Of a DNA stretch of 38,157 bases, positions 7,449 to 15,379 are shown piece after piece. This DNA comes from Bacteroidales bacterium (GTDB lineage Bacteria; Bacteroidota; Bacteroidia; Bacteroidales; UBA932). The notes below the pieces were generated by a model, which had not been told where the DNA came from, did no database searches, and was given only the letters and a program-made list of their open reading frames with translations. The DNA lies in NCBI GenBank assembly GCA_017550525.1, contig JAFZOU010000054.1:1-38157 (forward strand), given 5' to 3'. The translations under genes and the position numbers were made by a program. Numbering within the stretch: the stretch's first letter is position 1; each line of letters starts with the position of its first letter.

Positions 7449-8725
7449 TGGAAAAGCCTGATTTTGCTGAAGTTCTGGAGGTTGCCTCCGAAGCCGGGCA
7501 CATTCTTCTTGAGAACGGCGCGGAGATTTCCCGCGTAGAGGATATCATGGGAAGGATCGCCACGCATTTTGGCGTGAGCTCCAGCAATTTCTTCGTGCTC
7601 TCCAACGGCATTTTCACAACAGGTCAGGCAGAGAAAGTTTCCAAATCCGGCGGCCAGGCTTCCACTTATGCAAACGTTGCGTTCATCCCCATCAGGAGCG
7701 TCCAGCTTTGCAAGGTGACTGCCGTGAACCGGCTGAGCTATGATATATCGGCCGGAAAATGCACTCTTCAAGAGGCTAAGGAAAGGATTGCCCGTATCAA
7801 GAATATGCCCGCAAAGCCCTTCTGGGAGCAGTTTGTGGCTACAACCTTCAGCGCAGCGGGCTTTTCTGCAGTGTTTGGTGGCGGTTTCCTGGACTGCACT
7901 GCGGCAGGTATTGCCGGGGCCATCCTTTTTCTCTTCATGTCCTTTGTGAGTTCCAGGTACCTCTCAAAGATTGTTGGCGGAATCTGCAACGCCCTTCTTG
8001 TGACTCTGGTCTCCATCCTTTGCTGGAGAGCGGGTATCGGCATATGCCTCAGCAATATCATCATAGGCGCAGTGATGCCGCTTATTCCCGGGGTGCCTTT
8101 CACTAACGGCGTGCGGGACCTGGCAAATTCAGACTACCTTGCGGGCATAACCCGAATGACGGACGCTATGCTGGGCTTTTTCTGCATAGCCATGGGCGTT
8201 GCGGCAGCCTTCCTTCTGGACGGAGCCGTCTTTGGCGGTATGCTTAAACTTACCGGTTATGAGCCTAATCCTCAGACTCAGAGTTATCTGGCGCAGGCAA
8301 TTGCCTCATTCATTGGAACCGTTGGTTTTGCTGTGCTTTACGGAATAGACAGGCCGCAGTATCTTACGGCAGGCGCCATTGGCGTAATTGGCTGGCTCAC
8401 GTATCTTGTGGCATTCAGGATACTTGGCGTGGGAGCCCCTGTTTCCGCTATGTTTGCGGCTCTTATGGTGTCCCTGCTGTCACGTTTCAGCGCGGTTCCT
8501 ACCCGCTGCCCGGCCCAGATATTCATCATTTGCGGTATCTTTACCCTGGTTCCCGGCGCCGGCATTTTCTGGTTCTCATATTATCTCACATCCGGGGACC
8601 TCCTTCTGGCTGTCGGAAGCGGCTTTATGGCCATAAAAGTAGCAGTTTCAATAGTCCTTGGGATCATCCTTGCCATGGAAATTCCACAGCGGCTTTTCTC
8701 ACATCACACTCATAAGGTACACTGA
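7448..8725 (+). CDS. Threonine/serine exporter, fused ThrE (DUF1212 + DUF3815) type
   Basis: 425-residue inner-membrane protein. The soluble N-terminal segment has the family signature AGHILLENGAEISRVEDIM followed by FFVLSNGIFTT. About ten hydrophobic segments follow. The first set (from FWEQFVATTFSAAGFSAVFGG, with LIPGVPFTNGVRDLANSDY) is the DUF1212/YjjP part, and the set after about residue 290 (ending in the Pro-Gly loop LVPGAGIFWFSYYL) is the DUF3815/YjjB part. Such fused proteins export threonine, serine or small dicarboxylates. Placement one base into serB suggests control of the serine pool, an inference from context. Confidence 0.88.
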   Translation: MEKPDFAEVLEVASEAGHILLENGAEISRVEDIMGRIATHFGVSSSNFFVLSNGIFTTGQAEKVSKSGGQASTYANVAFIPIRSVQLCKVTAVNRLSYDISAGKCTLQEAKERIARIKNMPAKPFWEQFVATTFSAAGFSAVFGGGFLDCTAAGIAGAILFLFMSFVSSRYLSKIVGGICNALLVTLVSILCWRAGIGICLSNIIIGAVMPLIPGVPFTNGVRDLANSDYLAGITRMTDAMLGFFCIAMGVAAAFLLDGAVFGGMLKLTGYEPNPQTQSYLAQAIASFIGTVGFAVLYGIDRPQYLTAGAIGVIGWLTYLVAFRILGVGAPVSAMFAALMVSLLSRFSAVPTRCPAQIFIICGIFTLVPGAGIFWFSYYLTSGDLLLAVGSGFMAIKVAVSIVLGIILAMEIPQRLFSHHTHKVH

Positions 8726-8727
8726 CG

Positions 8728-9678
8728 ATGGTCCTCCTTCTTGGCGCGACCGGCCTTCTGGGCCGAAACGTCCTCCAGGTGCTTCTGGAGAGGGGAATTG
8801 CTGTACGCGCGCTGGTTCGTTCCGCGCTTGATGTGCCCGGGGTGGAAGTCGTGAAGGGGAGCATCCTCTCCCGGGATGACCTTCTGAAGGCGGCGGGTGG
8901 CTGTGATGCCATAATCAACTGCGCCGGGACAACCGATATGAAACTCCCGTCTCTGGAGGATTTCCTTCCCGTGAACAGGGACCTTCCGGCAATGCTGTGT
9001 GATGTGGCAACACTATCCGGAGTCAAGGTTCTTGTGCATACCAGCACGGCAAATACCATTGTTACAGGTACATCAGAGCGGCCTTCTGATGAATCGGCCC
9101 CCTTTGGCCCCCCTTATGACAAGTCTCTTTATGCCATAAGCAAGAAGGCAGGGGAGGACGTGCTCCTTGCTTATGCCTCTGAGCACCCTTCACTGCGCAT
9201 AGTCATTGTGAATCCCGGCTTTATGCTGGGGGCGTATGACTCAAAGCCTTCATCCGGCCGGATGGTGCTTCTTGGATGGAAAAAGCCCCTTGTTTTTGTT
9301 ACCCGCGGCGCAAAGTCCATACTTCACGTGAGGGATGCAGCTACAGCTATTGTCAATGCCCTGGACCGCGGTGAGGGCAGGTACCTTCTCACCGGTGAAT
9401 GCATCTCCCTGAAGGAGTTCTTCCGCATTCAGGCTGGTGTTGGAGGGTATCGGCAACTTTGTATCGCCCTTCCGGACTGGGTGGCCGATGTCCTTGGCTG
9501 GATAGGCGCCGCCCTTAAGTTCCTTGGAATAAGGACTGATATCTATCCTCACAACGTCCGTCAACTGGTGTATAGGGAGTGGTATGACTGCTCCCGCGCC
9601 CGCCGTGAACTGGGATATACGCTAACTCCTGTAGAGTCGGCCATCCGTGACTTCATAGAGTGGCGTGGAGTTAAGTGA
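8728..9678 (+). CDS. NAD(P)-dependent epimerase/dehydratase, extended SDR family
   Basis: 316 residues, cytoplasmic. N-terminal Rossmann motif LLLGATGLLGRNVLQVLLERG (GxxGxxG at 6-12), an NCAGTTD segment near 65, and the catalytic Y135-x-x-x-K139 (YAISKKAGE). The NPGFMLGAYDSKPSSG stretch is typical of dihydroflavonol-4-reductase-like atypical/extended SDRs. The substrate is not predictable. The C-terminal third contains a hydrophobic segment (WVADVLGWIGAALKFLGI) common in this group. Starts two bases after the exporter stop, so it belongs to the serB operon; I see no metabolic link with serine. Confidence 0.85.
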   Translation: MVLLLGATGLLGRNVLQVLLERGIAVRALVRSALDVPGVEVVKGSILSRDDLLKAAGGCDAIINCAGTTDMKLPSLEDFLPVNRDLPAMLCDVATLSGVKVLVHTSTANTIVTGTSERPSDESAPFGPPYDKSLYAISKKAGEDVLLAYASEHPSLRIVIVNPGFMLGAYDSKPSSGRMVLLGWKKPLVFVTRGAKSILHVRDAATAIVNALDRGEGRYLLTGECISLKEFFRIQAGVGGYRQLCIALPDWVADVLGWIGAALKFLGIRTDIYPHNVRQLVYREWYDCSRARRELGYTLTPVESAIRDFIEWRGVK

Positions 9679-9693
9679 TTGCCCTTTTTTTAC

Positions 9694-9701
9694 TATCTTT
9701 G
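9694..9701 (+). promoter_or_regulatory. -7 box TATCTTTG of the DUF3467-kdsC-maf operon
   Basis: TATCTTTG after a T-rich run, 16 bases before ATG 9718. It settles the start of the DUF3467 gene, whose ORF is open further upstream. Confidence 0.65.
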
Positions 9702-9717
9702 CATAAATTTTTCAGAT

Positions 9718-10059
9718 ATGGATAACAACCAACCCAAACCCCAGAATCAGCTTAGCATAGAGCTTAATCCCCAGACCACAAAGGTGTCATATTCAAACCT
9801 TGCAATCATATCCCATTCACGCAGTGAGTTTGTCCTGGATTTTGCAACCACTCTTCCCGGCCTTCCCAAAGCCATGGTGAGTGACCGCATCATCATGACT
9901 CCGGAGCACGCAAAACGTCTTATGAACGCCCTCTTTGACAATGTCTCAAAGTATGAGGCCCAGTTTGGCGTGATTGATCTTGGCGGCAAGGGCCCCCAGC
10001 AGGGCGGCGGCACCTTCAATCTGGCCGATTTCGGTCCCTTCGGCGGCGGCAAGAACTAG
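9718..10059 (+). CDS. DUF3467 domain-containing protein
   Basis: 113-residue soluble protein of unknown function. After a polar start (MDNNQPKPQNQLSIELNP) it has the DUF3467 pattern: YSNLAIISHSRSEFVLDF, then DRIIMTPEHAKRLMNALFDNVSKYEAQFG, then a Gly-rich tail. The family is short, widespread and uncharacterised. Start chosen at 9718 because the promoter box lies just upstream; the longer reading from 9679 would begin inside the promoter. The stop is one base before the kdsC-like start (TAGTATG), so it is the first gene of a three-gene unit. Confidence 0.85.
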   Translation: MDNNQPKPQNQLSIELNPQTTKVSYSNLAIISHSRSEFVLDFATTLPGLPKAMVSDRIIMTPEHAKRLMNALFDNVSKYEAQFGVIDLGGKGPQQGGGTFNLADFGPFGGGKN

Positions 10060-10060
10060 T

Positions 10061-10582
10061 ATGGATTTATCAAATATCAAGGCATTTGCCTTTGACATAG
10101 ACGGGGTGGCCACTGACGGCGGCGTGTTCTGCTTCAGTGACGGTGACCTTCTTCGCACCTACGACGCAAAGGACGGCTTTGCCATAAGGATGGCCGTAAT
10201 GAACGGCTATCCCGTTGCGGTTATTACCGGCGGCAGTTCCGAGAGCATCCGTAAACGTATGATTACAAGCGGAGTAAAGCCGGAAGACGTATTCCTTCAC
10301 TGCCGTGACAAGAGGGAGCAGTTTGGGCAGTTTGCTCAGCGTTATGGCCTGGACCCTTCGGAGATTATGTACTTTGGAGACGATGTCCCGGATATAGACT
10401 GTATGCAGTTGAGCGGCTGCGGAGTATGCCCTTCGGATGCCGTGGATGAGGTTAAGGCCGTTGCCGATTACATTACCTCACGTCCCGGCGGCAGGGGATG
10501 CCTCAGGGAGGCCATTGAAAGGACTCTCAGGGAGCAGGGCAAATGGGAGTTCAACGCCCGAACTTACAAGAAACTGTTCTAG
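10061..10582 (+). CDS. kdsC: KdsC-like HAD phosphatase (3-deoxy-D-manno-octulosonate 8-phosphate phosphatase family)
   Basis: 173 residues. Small C0-type HAD without a cap: FAFDIDGVATDG (nucleophile D12, acid D14), YDAKDGFAIRMA, VITGGSSESIRKRM (motif II Ser/Thr region) and MYFGDDVPDIDCM (motif IV DD). This layout is typical of KdsC, which makes Kdo for lipopolysaccharide as a tetramer. Motif I has Ala in place of the usual Leu or Val after Gly-Val, a minor change. Relatives that act on other sugar phosphates look similar, so the exact substrate is likely but not certain. Start taken at ATG 10061, one base after the DUF3467 stop. Confidence 0.85.
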   Translation: MDLSNIKAFAFDIDGVATDGGVFCFSDGDLLRTYDAKDGFAIRMAVMNGYPVAVITGGSSESIRKRMITSGVKPEDVFLHCRDKREQFGQFAQRYGLDPSEIMYFGDDVPDIDCMQLSGCGVCPSDAVDEVKAVADYITSRPGGRGCLREAIERTLREQGKWEFNARTYKKLF

Positions 10583-10585
10583 GAA

Positions 10586-11182
10586 ATGGACCTTCACGGC
10601 AAGCGTATAATCCTTGGAAGCGGCTCCCCCAGAAGGCGGGAGCTGCTTAAGGGTTTAGACATTGATTTTACGGTAGATACAGGAAATAACTTCAAGGAAT
10701 ACTTTAGGCCTGATACCCCCGCCGAGGAAGTGCCCGTCCTGATGTCTGAAGGGAAGTCTGCGGGGTTCCATCGGCCCCTTGAGGATGATGAAATCCTCAT
10801 CACCGCCGACACCATGGTTATCCTACCTCCGGAGGGCGGCCGTCCCGGGGAAATTCTTGGTAAACCTAAGGATGCAGCGGATGCCGCCCGTATGCTCCGT
10901 GACCTTTCCGGCCGGAAGCACCACGTAACCACCGCCGTCACCATCCGCTCCAATGCCCTGAAGGACACCTTCACGGCCACAACGGAGGTCTGGTTCAAGC
11001 CTCTTTCAGAAGAAGAAATCTCCTATTACATAGAAACTTACAAACCATTTGACAAAGCCGGGGCCTACGCCATCCAGGAGTGGATCGGCCACATTGGCAT
11101 CACCCGCATAGAGGGCTCCTATTTCAACGTAGTGGGCTTCCCGGTCCAGAGGGTCTGGGAGCATCTGCAGGCGTTTTTGTAA
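10586..11182 (+). CDS. maf: Maf-like nucleotide pyrophosphatase
   Basis: 198 residues. Family signature at the N-terminus: IILGSGSPRRRELLKGL, followed by ADTMVI near residue 75, GKPKDAADAARMLRDLSGR (about 92-110) and the C-terminal GAYAIQEWIGHIGITRIEGSYFNVVG (Gln/Gly-rich substrate loop and the conserved Glu-Gly-Ser). Maf enzymes hydrolyse dTTP/UTP or modified nucleoside triphosphates to monophosphates. The Bacteroidetes members are usually of the dTTP/UTP (YhdE) type, which I cannot confirm by eye. Follows the kdsC-like gene by three bases. Cytoplasmic. Confidence 0.92.
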   Translation: MDLHGKRIILGSGSPRRRELLKGLDIDFTVDTGNNFKEYFRPDTPAEEVPVLMSEGKSAGFHRPLEDDEILITADTMVILPPEGGRPGEILGKPKDAADAARMLRDLSGRKHHVTTAVTIRSNALKDTFTATTEVWFKPLSEEEISYYIETYKPFDKAGAYAIQEWIGHIGITRIEGSYFNVVGFPVQRVWEHLQAFL

Positions 11183-11194
11183 GCATGGGCTAGT

Positions 11195-11875
11195 TTACCC
11201 CATCTCCCTATAGTCCTCTTCCATATCCCAGTCCCGTTCCTGCTCCACGCCCTCGGCCTCAGGGATGTCGAACTCCTGGACAGGGGAGAGCAGCTCCGAT
11301 GATGTCATCTCTTCTACAATCTCCTGAAGATGCGAAGGGAGTTCAGGGAAGAAATCATATCCCGTCATATGCTCCAGCCGGTTGACACTCATTGAGTAGC
11401 GGTAGATGCTGATGCCCTTGACAACTCCCCCTTCCGGGATGAGGAAGCTGATGGATTTCCAGCCAAGACTCTTGGTTGATTTCCTGCAAAGCGCCACGTA
11501 AGTACCCCTCCATAAAGGCCCGAAAACGACAGAGAGTCTGCCCTTGGGACTCTCCGAGAGCCACTGCAGACAGATTTCCGCGACCTCTCCTGGGACACCT
11601 GCCGGAATCATACTCCCCGGTCTAAGCTCACACATATTCCAGTTGGGTGTGGCTTTTACATCCTCCCTTCCTGTCCATATCGGGATGTCATATCTGATGA
11701 GCCTGTCAATGCCGCCGTCGGCCCTTCGTGGAAGACCAAGGGAGGGGAGATACCGCCGCGCTCCTTTGGCTTCTATCCTCGAGGCCTTCAGAGTCTCCTG
11801 AGCCTGCGAGGGAGAGGCCGACAGCAGAGCTGTCAGCAGCAGGAGTGAAAGGATATGTAACCTCTTGACAGACAT
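11195..11875 (-). CDS. Secreted protein resembling a degenerate DNA/RNA non-specific endonuclease (NUC1-like)
   Basis: 226 residues from ATG 11875, with an N-terminal signal peptide (RLHILSLLLLTALLSA, cleavage likely after SQA). The C-terminal part, SMSVNRLEHMTGYDFFPELP, matches the end of NUC1/endonuclease G proteins (sVdeIE-x-lTGldFFp pattern). GRLSVVFGPLW and KSISFLIPEG correspond to the middle strands. The catalytic DRGH motif is not present: the nearest segment is LRPGSMIPA, where family members have YDRGHMAPA, so the general base His appears to be Ser and the segment with the metal-binding Asn is shortened. The tail is acidic. The reading frame continues upstream of 11875 but has no promoter there. 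Family assignment is tentative. Confidence 0.6.
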   Translation of the reverse strand: MSVKRLHILSLLLLTALLSASPSQAQETLKASRIEAKGARRYLPSLGLPRRADGGIDRLIRYDIPIWTGREDVKATPNWNMCELRPGSMIPAGVPGEVAEICLQWLSESPKGRLSVVFGPLWRGTYVALCRKSTKSLGWKSISFLIPEGGVVKGISIYRYSMSVNRLEHMTGYDFFPELPSHLQEIVEEMTSSELLSPVQEFDIPEAEGVEQERDWDMEEDYREMG

Positions 11876-11883
11876 TGAGGTTA

Positions 11884-11891
11884 CAAAAATA
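11884..11891 (-). promoter_or_regulatory. -7 box TATTTTTG of the NUC1-like gene
   Basis: Minus-strand TATTTTTG, 8 bases before ATG 11875, implying a very short leader. It supports 11875 as the true start. Confidence 0.6.
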
Positions 11892-12009
11892 TAAAATAAT
11901 AAGGAATAATCCTTCTTTGCGTTTTGGGTTTTAAGCGGCGGCTGCAGAGAGTATGATGATGTGTCAAAGATAGATAACTCTTCCACTTGTAATCCACGGA
12001 AAAAATCGC

Positions 12010-12017
12010 TATTTTTG
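12010..12017 (+). promoter_or_regulatory. -7 box TATTTTTG of the valS operon
   Basis: TATTTTTG, 85 bases before the valS ATG at 12103. The leader contains the REP-like hairpin at 12031-12055. Divergent from the promoter at 11884-11891. Confidence 0.6.
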
Positions 12018-12030
12018 TAGGATAAATGAG

Positions 12031-12055
12031 ATGCCCGATCAGGTCGGGCATGACG
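12031..12055 (+). repeat. REP-like palindrome in the valS leader
   Basis: Perfect 8-bp arms ATGCCCGA and TCGGGCAT around the loop TCAGG, followed by GACG. Same architecture as 6177-6201 and both halves of 4202-4249. It makes a spurious in-frame extension of valS starting MPDQVGHDV. Confidence 0.75.
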
Positions 12056-12102
12056 TAGGGAAGGGAGCCGGGAAAGAAAGAAGAGAAACCAGAAAACAAG
12101 AT

Positions 12103-14754
12103 ATGAAAGAACTTGCCGCAAAGTACAGCGCAGCACAGGTGGAGGACAAGTGGTATGCCTATTGGCTGGACCATAAGTTCTTCCACAGTGAACCTAATGA
12201 AAAACAGCCTTATACCATAGTGATTCCGCCGCCCAACGTGACGGGAATCCTCCATATGGGCCACGTGCTCAACAATACTCTCAACGACGTCCTTATCCGC
12301 AAAGCCCGTATGGACGGCAAGAACGCCTGCTGGGTGCCGGGAACGGACCATGCCTCAATTGCCACAGAATCAAAGGTTGTGGCAAAACTTAAGGCAATGG
12401 GTATCAATAAGGAGGACATCGGCCGTGAGGAGTTCCTCAGGCACGCCTGGGAGTGGAAGGAGGAGCACGGAGGAATCATCCTCCAGCAGCTTCGTAAGCT
12501 TGGCTGCTCCTGCGACTGGGACCGCACCCGCTTCACCATGGAGCCCGCCCTTAGCGAGGCCGTTATCAATACCTTCGTGTATTTCTACAATAAGGGCTGG
12601 ATCTACAAGGGCGTAAGAATGGTCAACTGGGACCCCGAGGCTCTTACCGCCGTCTCTGACGACGAAGTAATCCACAAGGACACCAAGAGCCATTTCTATC
12701 ACCTGAGGTACTTTATCTCAGACGGAAACGGAAATCCCACTGACAAGTTCCTCATCATAGCCACAACGCGTCCTGAGACCATTATGGCCGATGCAGCCAT
12801 ATGCGTGAACCCCAAGGACGAGCGTCATTTCTGGCTCAAGGGGAAGAAGGTTCTCATCCCTCTTATCAACCGTGAGATCCCCGTCATTGAGGACGATTAC
12901 GTGGAGATGGACTTTGGAACCGGTTGCCTGAAGGTTACCCCGGCCCATGATGTCCATGACTACGAGATAGGCCTGAGGCATAACCTCCCCGTGCTGGAAA
13001 TCATAGACGACCACGGAAAACTCAACGAGAAAGCCCAGATCCTTGTGGGCGAGGACCGTTTTGTTGCCCGTAAGAAGATAGTGAAGATGCTGGAAGAGGC
13101 CGGAAACCTTGTGAAGGTTGAGGATTACACCAGCCCCGTGGGATATTCAGAGCGCACGGACGCCGTCATTGAACCCAAGCTCAGCGCGCAGTGGTTCCTC
13201 AGGATGGAGGATCTTGCAAAGACCGCCCTTGAAACCGTTGAGAGCGGCCGTACCAAGTTCACCCCTGAGAAATATGTGAATACCTACCGTCACTGGATGG
13301 AGAACGCCCGTGACTGGTGCATCTCCCGTCAGCTGTGGTGGGGACAGCGCATTCCCGCATACTATCTGCCGGATGGCTCATACGTGGTTGAAGCTACCCC
13401 TGAGGCAGCCCTGAAGGCCGCTCAGGCAAAGAACCCCGCCCTTACTATGGCAGACCTTAAGCAGGACGAGGACGTGCTTGACACCTGGTTCAGTTCCTGG
13501 CTCTGGCCCATCTCGGTATTTGACCCTGAAAAGCCCGGCCATCCGGACCATAAACCCAACAAGGACCTTGCATACTACTATCCCACCAACGACCTTGTGA
13601 CAGGCCCGGACATTATCTTCTTCTGGGTGGCCCGCATGATCATGGCAGGTGAGGAGTTCATGGGAAGGGAGCCCTTCTCCAACGTGTACTTCACGGGTAT
13701 CGTGAGGGATAAGATCGGCCGTAAGATGTCAAAGACCCTTGGCAACAGCCCCAACCCTCTTGACCTAATTGAGAAATACGGGGCCGATGCAGTGAGAATA
13801 GGCATGCTCCTTTGCTCCAGCGCCGGCAACGACATCTTCTACGACGAAGCCCAGATCCAGCAGGGCGCCGCATTCTGCAACAAGATATGGAACAGTTACC
13901 GTCTTGTGAAAGGCTGGGAGGTGGATGCCTCCGAAGCCCAGGGAGCATCGGCCCGCCTTGCGGTAGAATGGTTTGCCGCAAAACTCTCCGACACAATTGC
14001 AGCCGTAGAGGACCATTACTCCAAATTCCGCATCTCGGATGCCCTGATGACCATTTACAAGTTATTCTGGGACGACTACTGCTCCTGGTATCTTGAGGCA
14101 ATCAAGCCCGCATACGGAAAGCCCATTGACCCTGAAACCAAGAAGGCCACCCTTGAGTTCTTTGAGGCCCTCCTGAAGCTCATCCATCCCGTCATGCCCT
14201 TCATCACGGAGGAACTGTGGCAGGACATTGCAGAGCGTAAGGAAGGGGAGACCATCATGTATGCTCCCACTCCCAAGGCTGCCGCATTCAGCTCCGCAGT
14301 CCTTGAGAACTTTGCCCTTGCCCAGGAGGCAGTGAATGGCGTCCGTGGCGTACGCAGCCAGCGTAACATTGCCCCCAAGGAGGTCATGAAGCTCCATATC
14401 AAGGGCGCCGGATTCCCTCAGGAGGTCATTCCTGTAGTGGAGAAACTTGCAAACGCAGAAGTGTCTGTGGTAGACGCATTTACGTCCCAGGGCATTGGCT
14501 TTATGGTACGCACCATAGAGATGCAGGTGGAGATGGAAGGTCTCATTAACGTTGAGGAGGAACTGGACAAGGCCCAGAAGGAACTGGAACACCAGGAAAA
14601 GTTCCTTGCAGGCGTACGCGCAAAGCTTTCCAACGAGCGTTTTGTGAATAACGCCCCTGCGGCCGTGGTTGAGGTTGAGAGAAAGAAGGAGGCCGATTCC
14701 CTTTCAAAGATTGAAAGCCTCAAGGCAAAGATTGAGGCCCTCAAAAACAACTAG
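12103..14754 (+). CDS. valS: Valyl-tRNA synthetase
   Basis: 883 residues, class I aminoacyl-tRNA synthetase that charges tRNA-Val in the cytoplasm. The HIGH-type motif is HMGH at 51-54 within PPNVTGILHMGHVLNN. The editing (CP1) domain covers about 190-330 with TTRPETIMAD. The second catalytic motif is KMSK at 541-544 (IGRKMSKTLGNS). The anticodon-binding domain follows, and the last 70 residues form the Val-specific coiled coil rich in Glu and Lys. Full length for the family. ATG 12103 is chosen over the in-frame 12031 because the latter lies in the REP-like repeat and the family N-terminus aligns with KELAAKYSAAQVEDKWYAYW. Five bases separate it from the thioesterase gene. Confidence 0.97.
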   Translation: MKELAAKYSAAQVEDKWYAYWLDHKFFHSEPNEKQPYTIVIPPPNVTGILHMGHVLNNTLNDVLIRKARMDGKNACWVPGTDHASIATESKVVAKLKAMGINKEDIGREEFLRHAWEWKEEHGGIILQQLRKLGCSCDWDRTRFTMEPALSEAVINTFVYFYNKGWIYKGVRMVNWDPEALTAVSDDEVIHKDTKSHFYHLRYFISDGNGNPTDKFLIIATTRPETIMADAAICVNPKDERHFWLKGKKVLIPLINREIPVIEDDYVEMDFGTGCLKVTPAHDVHDYEIGLRHNLPVLEIIDDHGKLNEKAQILVGEDRFVARKKIVKMLEEAGNLVKVEDYTSPVGYSERTDAVIEPKLSAQWFLRMEDLAKTALETVESGRTKFTPEKYVNTYRHWMENARDWCISRQLWWGQRIPAYYLPDGSYVVEATPEAALKAAQAKNPALTMADLKQDEDVLDTWFSSWLWPISVFDPEKPGHPDHKPNKDLAYYYPTNDLVTGPDIIFFWVARMIMAGEEFMGREPFSNVYFTGIVRDKIGRKMSKTLGNSPNPLDLIEKYGADAVRIGMLLCSSAGNDIFYDEAQIQQGAAFCNKIWNSYRLVKGWEVDASEAQGASARLAVEWFAAKLSDTIAAVEDHYSKFRISDALMTIYKLFWDDYCSWYLEAIKPAYGKPIDPETKKATLEFFEALLKLIHPVMPFITEELWQDIAERKEGETIMYAPTPKAAAFSSAVLENFALAQEAVNGVRGVRSQRNIAPKEVMKLHIKGAGFPQEVIPVVEKLANAEVSVVDAFTSQGIGFMVRTIEMQVEMEGLINVEEELDKAQKELEHQEKFLAGVRAKLSNERFVNNAPAAVVEVERKKEADSLSKIESLKAKIEALKNN

Positions 14755-14759
14755 AAGGT

Positions 14760-15176
14760 ATGGCCGTTTTCAAGACTACATTCCCCGTAAGGTACTATGA
14801 GACAGACCAGATGGCCGTTGTCCATCACTCCAACTATATCCGCTACTTTGAACTGGCGCGCGACGAGATGATGGTCCAGCTGGGTTTTCCCATTGAGAAG
14901 TGCGAGGCAGAACTTGGCGTTCTTGTTCCCATAGTATCTGTAGAATGCCATTTCAGGCATCCTGCAAGGATGGGGGACATCCTTACTGCATCGGCCGAGG
15001 TAAATAAAGTTCCTATGGCCAAGATGCGCATCCACCAGGAAGTTGTGAATCAGGACGGCGTGCTGTGCGCGGAAGGAGAGGTGGTCCTTGGCTTCCTGGA
15101 CAGGAAGACTTTCACCCCGGTGAGATGCCCTGAGGTGATCTGCGACCTTTTTGAAAAATACACTCAAAACAACTAA
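14760..15176 (+). CDS. Acyl-CoA thioesterase, 4HBT/YbgC-FadM family
   Basis: 138 residues, single hotdog domain. The N-terminus has the 4HBT active-site signature: [22 protein letters not shown], with Asp near residue 17 as the catalytic acid and the His-Ser-Asn-Tyr helix start. Homologues hydrolyse short or aromatic acyl-CoA; YbgC is associated with the Tol-Pal envelope complex, but no tol genes are nearby here. It sits between valS and tatA with very short gaps, probably in one transcript. Substrate unknown. Confidence 0.88.
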   Translation: MAVFKTTFPVRYYETDQMAVVHHSNYIRYFELARDEMMVQLGFPIEKCEAELGVLVPIVSVECHFRHPARMGDILTASAEVNKVPMAKMRIHQEVVNQDGVLCAEGEVVLGFLDRKTFTPVRCPEVICDLFEKYTQNN

Positions 15177-15183
15177 TACTACT

Positions 15184-15378
15184 ATGCTTCCTCTTGTTAT
15201 AGGTCATTGGGAGATAATAGCCATAGTGCTTGTAATCCTTCTCATTTTTGGCGGAAAGAAGATTCCCGAACTTATGAAGGGCCTTGGAAAAGGCGTAAAG
15301 AGCTTCAAGGAAGGGGTGAATGAGGTGGAGAAGGAGATAGACTCTGCTTCCAAGGACAAACCGGAGACCAAGGAATAA
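15184..15378 (+). CDS. tatA: Twin-arginine translocase subunit TatA/E
   Basis: 64 residues from ATG 15184. One N-terminal membrane helix ([16 protein letters not shown]), the [16 protein letters not shown] hinge and amphipathic helix typical of TatA, then a charged tail ([14 protein letters not shown]). TatA multimers form the translocation passage for folded proteins. An in-frame ATG at 15151 would overlap the thioesterase and add a non-family N-terminus, so 15184 is preferred. It is directly followed by tatC. Only one TatA-type gene is visible, consistent with a minimal TatAC system. Confidence 0.95.
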   Translation: MLPLVIGHWEIIAIVLVILLIFGGKKIPELMKGLGKGVKSFKEGVNEVEKEIDSASKDKPETKE

Positions 15379-15379
15379 A

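Noticed and set aside
12031-12102. N-terminal extension of valS starting at ATG 12031 (MPDQVGHDV...)
   Set aside because: It is a translation of the REP-like repeat in the leader; ValS homology begins at 12103.
11876-12136. N-terminal extension of the NUC1-like protein up to 12136
   Set aside because: It crosses the promoter box at 11884-11891 and the REP-like repeat, and a normal signal peptide starts at 11875.
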